11,020 nucleotides of DNA from Terramyces sp. JEL0728 (lineage: Eukaryota; Chytridiomycota; Chytridiomycetes; Rhizophydiales; Terramycetaceae): positions 1 through 11,020 of the forward strand of contig JADIIU010000228.1 of NCBI GenBank assembly GCA_027603945.1, written 5' to 3'. The notes below the pieces were generated by a model that saw only the letters and a program-made list of their open reading frames with translations, did not search any database and was not told the DNA's origin. Of this stretch, positions 8,001-11,020 are shown one piece after another. Positions within the stretch are counted from its first letter, which is position 1; the number at the start of each line of letters is the position of its first letter. A program made the translations under genes and the position numbers.

Positions 8001-11000
8001 ATAGATCGTTGGAAAACTTTTTTATGGAACGAATATCAAAGATTCGTGATGAGCAAATAGCAATTTTGAAAAAGTATTATATTCTGCAAGTGTACTTTGT
8101 TGGAATGATTCAGATTGCCCCAATTTCCATGGTAAGAATTGTGTAACTGTAGCCAATTGGTGCATTTTTGATATATTCTGCAGTGTATGGAGATCTCTCT
8201 CCTGCTATTATCTTCCCATCCTTAACTTTGTTCAATAACCTTTTCCAGCCAATCTTGATTATTCCTCAAGCCCTTACGGCTTTGGTGGTCGCTACCGTAT
8301 CTTACAAGCGAGTAGTTGAATTCTTGGGGGCTGAAGAGGCTGATGAATTGGGAACAGTAAACACTTCAACTTTGGATTCAAATGGAAACATTCACCTGGA
8401 AATCAAAGATGGGTACTTCAAATGGGAAAGGACTTTGAACGAAAAGGAAGATGAAAAGATAACAGAGGGTGCTCAAGGGGGCAAGAAGGAAAAAGAAGTC
8501 GTAAAGCCAGAAGTAAATGATGCCTTCAAGATTGAGTCTGTTAATATCACCATCAAGAAAGGATCAAAGATTGGTATCGTTGGTCCAGTTGGTTCAGGAA
8601 AATCCTCAATGCTGTCTGCAATCATCGGTGAAATGCCAAAGAATTCAGGTACCTTGAGCATCGGAGGGAAACTGGCATACTGTTCCCAACAGCCTTGGAT
8701 TTTGACTGACACGGTTGAAGGAAATATTGTTTTTAATAATGAATTCAATCAGGCCCGTTTTGATAAAGTACTTGAAGCAACAGGTTTGAACAAGGACATG
8801 AAGCAATTCCCAGCTGGTGTCAAGACAGAAATTGGAGAAAAAGGAGTCAATTTGTCTGGTGGACAGAAAGCCAGAGTATCGATGGCTAGAGCAATGTATC
8901 AAAATACAGATATTGTCATCTTAGATGATCCAATCTCAGCACTCGACGCTCAGGTGGGAAGAAAAGTGTTTACAGACGCAATCAAAGGGTTCCTCAGAGA
9001 CAAGACTGTCATTTTAGTAACCCACCAGCTGCATTTCTTGCCAGAACTCGACCACATTATCACCATGGACAAAGGCGTGGTAGTTGAGCAAGGAACGTTC
9101 AAGGAATTGATGGAAGCCAAGGGCAACATGTTTGAGATGATGAAGCACTATTCTGTCGATGAAGAAGGCGGCGATCACACACAAAAGAAAGACAAAGTAG
9201 ATGACAACGACGATAATGCGGGAGAAAAAGGAGGAATTATTGTTCAAGAAGACCAAGAAAAGGGTTCAGTCTCTTTCCATGTCTATTGGCACTACATTCA
9301 ACAATGCGGTGGCTATCCATATTTGATTGGTATTTTCATTTGTGCTGTTCTTAATGCATCCGTTCAAGTATTCAACAACTTGTGGTTATCTTGGTGGACA
9401 AGTAACCCGCCTAAATACGATTTTGACAAGGCAACTTATATGCGCGTATATGGTTTACTAGGTCTCGGACAGTTGATTTGCGCATTATTGATTATTGCTA
9501 CATTTTTGATTGGAGGATTCAAGGCATCCAAATTCTACCACAAGAAAGCTCTTGGAAGTTTGTTGGTAGCTCCAATGGGCTACTTTGATTCTCAGCCGAT
9601 TGGTCGTATTTTGAATAGAATGTCCAAGGATATTGAAAGTGTCGATCAACAAATTTGGATCATTTTGTTCTTGTGCACAATATCTACTGCTGGATTGATT
9701 GCCAATGCTATATTTATGGTTTACGTTGAAATCAAATTATTGGCACTAATTGGACCATTGATGTTGATCTTTTTCCTTATTATCGCCTATTACCAACGCT
9801 CAAACAGGGAATTCAAGAGATTCGAATCCACTAATAGATCTCCGCTTTATGCACATGTCAGTGAAACCCTGGCTGGTTTGGCAACTGTGAAAGCGTTTGG
9901 TGTTGAAAAACAATTTATTATGCGCGAAAGAAAGTTGATGAATGTCAGCAATATGCCAACTTACCTACGTCTCTTTGCAGCAACTTGGGTTGGTTTACGA
10001 CTGGAATCTCTTACTTGTACCATTACATTAGTTCTGTGTTTGTTGGGTAGTTCAAGCTCTATCGACGCGTCTTTAATCGGTCTCGCATTGACTTATGCTA
10101 TTGGGTACACTTCGCTATTAAGTTTGTTGTTAATGTCCTCCTCTCAACTCGAAAATGAATTCAACTCTGTTGAGCGTTTGTCATACTATTGTGATAAATT
10201 GCCAATGGAAGCAGCATTCAAGTCCAGTGATGATCCAGATAGAAGCAAGTGGCCGTCTTTTGGTGAAATCTCTGTCAAGAACATCACCATGGCGTATCCT
10301 TCTCGTCCTGATTTGCCAGTGTTGAAGGATATTTCATTTGATGTCAAGGCTGGCGAAAAGATTGGCATTATTGGAAGAACTGGTTCAGGAAAGTCGAGTT
10401 TGATGACAGCGCTGTTTAGAATTGTCGAGTTGTCTGAAGGATCGATTTCTATTGACGGCGTTGATATTTCCAAAATTGGTCTGGAAGCATTGCGAAAGAG
10501 TATTCAAATCATTCCGCAAGAACCAGTGTTGTTTACTGGCACTATCAGAGACAACTTGGATGTGGAATCACTGTACCAAGACGATGATATTTGGCGAGTG
10601 CTGGAAATGATTGGGTTGAAGGGATATGTTTCATCGCTAACGGATAAGCTGGAAAGCGCAGTTGCCGAAAATGGAGAAAACCTGTCTGTTGGACAGCGGC
10701 AGCTAATTTGTTTGGGAAGAGCTATATTGCTGAAACCAAGAATCTTGATTATGGACGAAGCAACAGCGTCGGTCGATGCTGAAGCCGACAAGCTTATCCA
10801 AGTCTCCATCAAGACACACTTTAAAGACACGACTGTATTATCCATCGCTCATAGGTTGAACACGATCGCCGATTTCGACAGAGTGTTGGTGCTGGAAAAC
10901 GGAGTAAAGAAAGAATATGAGGCACCGCACACACTGTTATCGGATCCAACCAGTCTCTTTTCTCAACTTGCCGATGCAACGGGTCCAACCAATGCTGCAA

Positions 11001-11020
11001 CTCTCAGACAAGTTGCCAAA
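5079..11020 (+). CDS. ABCC (MRP-type) ABC transporter with in-frame 650-codon duplication; three NBDs; runs off right edge
   Basis: Exons are 5079..5231, 5251..5825, 5846..6140, 6162..7816, 7837..8131 and 8153..11020 (open), giving at least 1,947 residues without a stop. TMD1 (TM1-TM6) spans residues ~60-440. NBD1a has GPVGSGKSS from 485, LSGGQ at 575, LDDP at 598-601 and H632. A charged linker and TM7-TM8 follow. Near residue 848 the chain returns to the TMD1 cytoplasmic loop (QILNLINIDVEK) and repeats TM3-TM6, NBD1b (Walker A from 1135), linker and TM7-TM8, now continuing through all of TMD2. NBD2 has GRTGSGKSS from 1732, LSVGQ at 1835, IMDEA with catalytic E1860, and H1891. NBD1a and NBD1b carry the Asp-for-Glu change usual for ABCC NBD1. 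There is no TMD0. The start at 5079 has a good context (CCACAATGG), but the frame is open back to 4956 and an in-frame ATG at 5130 matches the left gene. It is an ATP-driven membrane exporter of unknown cargo. Confidence 0.9.
5132..5702. repeat. Right arm of long inverted repeat
   Basis: Reverse complement of 1-571. The arms enclose about 4.56 kb holding four other genes. This arm ends exactly one base before the tandem duplication begins at 5703, although that end is only set by where the window starts. Confidence 0.95.
5232..5250 (+). other. 19-nt intron 1 of right ABCC gene
   Basis: GTAACTAATG to TTAATTCAG. Removal joins KPLQEQ to DLYDLPD, the expected family sequence. Retention shifts the frame to an early TGA. 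The branch candidate is TAAT, with its A 14 nt from the donor. Confidence 0.9.
5826..5845 (+). other. 20-nt intron 2 of right ABCC gene, first copy
   Basis: GTAAATGTCC to TTAATGGTAG, splitting an isoleucine codon. Removal gives VILLGQNILYAVWGGAGSL, which restores TM4. Retention stops at once (TAA). The branch candidate is TAAT. Confidence 0.9.
6141..6161 (+). other. 21-nt intron 3 of right ABCC gene, first copy
   Basis: GTAAGG…AACTGTAG, between codons of ISM and PIG. The length is a multiple of three, but an in-frame TAA inside makes it non-coding. The branch candidate is TAAC. Confidence 0.85.
7817..7836 (+). other. 20-nt intron 2, second (duplicated) copy
   Basis: Same position as 5826-5845 plus 1991, with one base change (T for G). 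Splice sites and branch candidate are unchanged. Confidence 0.88.
8132..8152 (+). other. 21-nt intron 3, second (duplicated) copy
   Basis: Same position as 6141-6161 plus 1991, with one base change (GTAAGA for GTAAGG). It still contains the in-frame TAA. Confidence 0.85.

Larger units (their letters stand above)
7694..9673 (+). repeat. Tandem duplication, copy 2
   Basis: Second copy, continuing into the normal TMD2 (CTISTAGLIANAIFMVY…) and NBD2. It differs from copy 1 mainly in four blocks, near 8729-8819, 9175-9236, 9264-9389 and 9466-9519. Elsewhere even silent sites mostly match. Confidence 0.95.

Noticed and set aside
5079..8152. Right ABCC gene as a decayed pseudogene with many frame breaks
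   Set aside because: Each break is explained by a 19-21 nt intron at a sensible place; all exons then stay open to the right edge with intact NBD motifs.

Overview
The window looks like nuclear DNA of a compact eukaryotic genome. Four distinct GT-AG introns of only 19-21 nt interrupt two unrelated genes, several genes carry AATAAA at or next to the stop codon, and intergenic gaps are short. The lineage cannot be fixed from this sequence. TAA and TGA both end genes and are absent inside spliced exons, so the standard code fits. Introns this small are known from the Bigelowiella natans nucleomorph (18-21 nt), and similarly tiny ones from ciliates such as Stentor and Paramecium, but the gene content here does not point to any of those.

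Layout: (1) 1-573, minus strand, is the 5' part of an ABCC (MRP-type) ABC transporter gene that runs off the left edge. (2) 574-1008 is AT-rich spacer. (3) 1009-1770 encodes a GNAT acetyltransferase with a helical N-terminal extension. (4) 1988-3027 encodes a SAMHD1/COG1078-type HD phosphohydrolase with a 20-nt intron. (5) 3064-3741, minus strand, encodes a protein of unknown function. (6) 3742-3928 is a divergent promoter with two CACGTG boxes and a GATA palindrome. (7) 3929-4813 encodes an AbiEii-like nucleotidyltransferase, a family best known from bacterial abortive-infection and toxin-antitoxin systems. (8) From 5079 to beyond the right edge is a second ABCC transporter gene.

The two ABCC genes are head to head. 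Their first ~570 coding-region bases form a nearly perfect inverted repeat (1-571 against 5132-5702) that brackets the four-gene block. The right-hand gene also carries a 1,991-bp tandem direct duplication (5703-7682 and 7694-9673). The duplication is in frame: 1,950 exonic bases, exactly 650 codons, with both introns copied. The predicted product has at least 1,947 residues and three nucleotide-binding domains: TMD1-NBD1a-hybrid TMD-NBD1b-TMD2-NBD2. Without the duplication it would be ~1,297 residues, normal for a short ABCC protein. The two copies are mosaics of near-identical stretches and sharply divergent blocks, as expected after gene conversion among paralogues.

The block between the transporters (GNAT, HD hydrolase, unknown protein, AbiEii-like enzyme) is made of families common in bacteria and may be partly of horizontal origin. 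No common pathway can be shown from the sequence. No RNA gene, transposase, CRISPR array or plasmid origin was seen.
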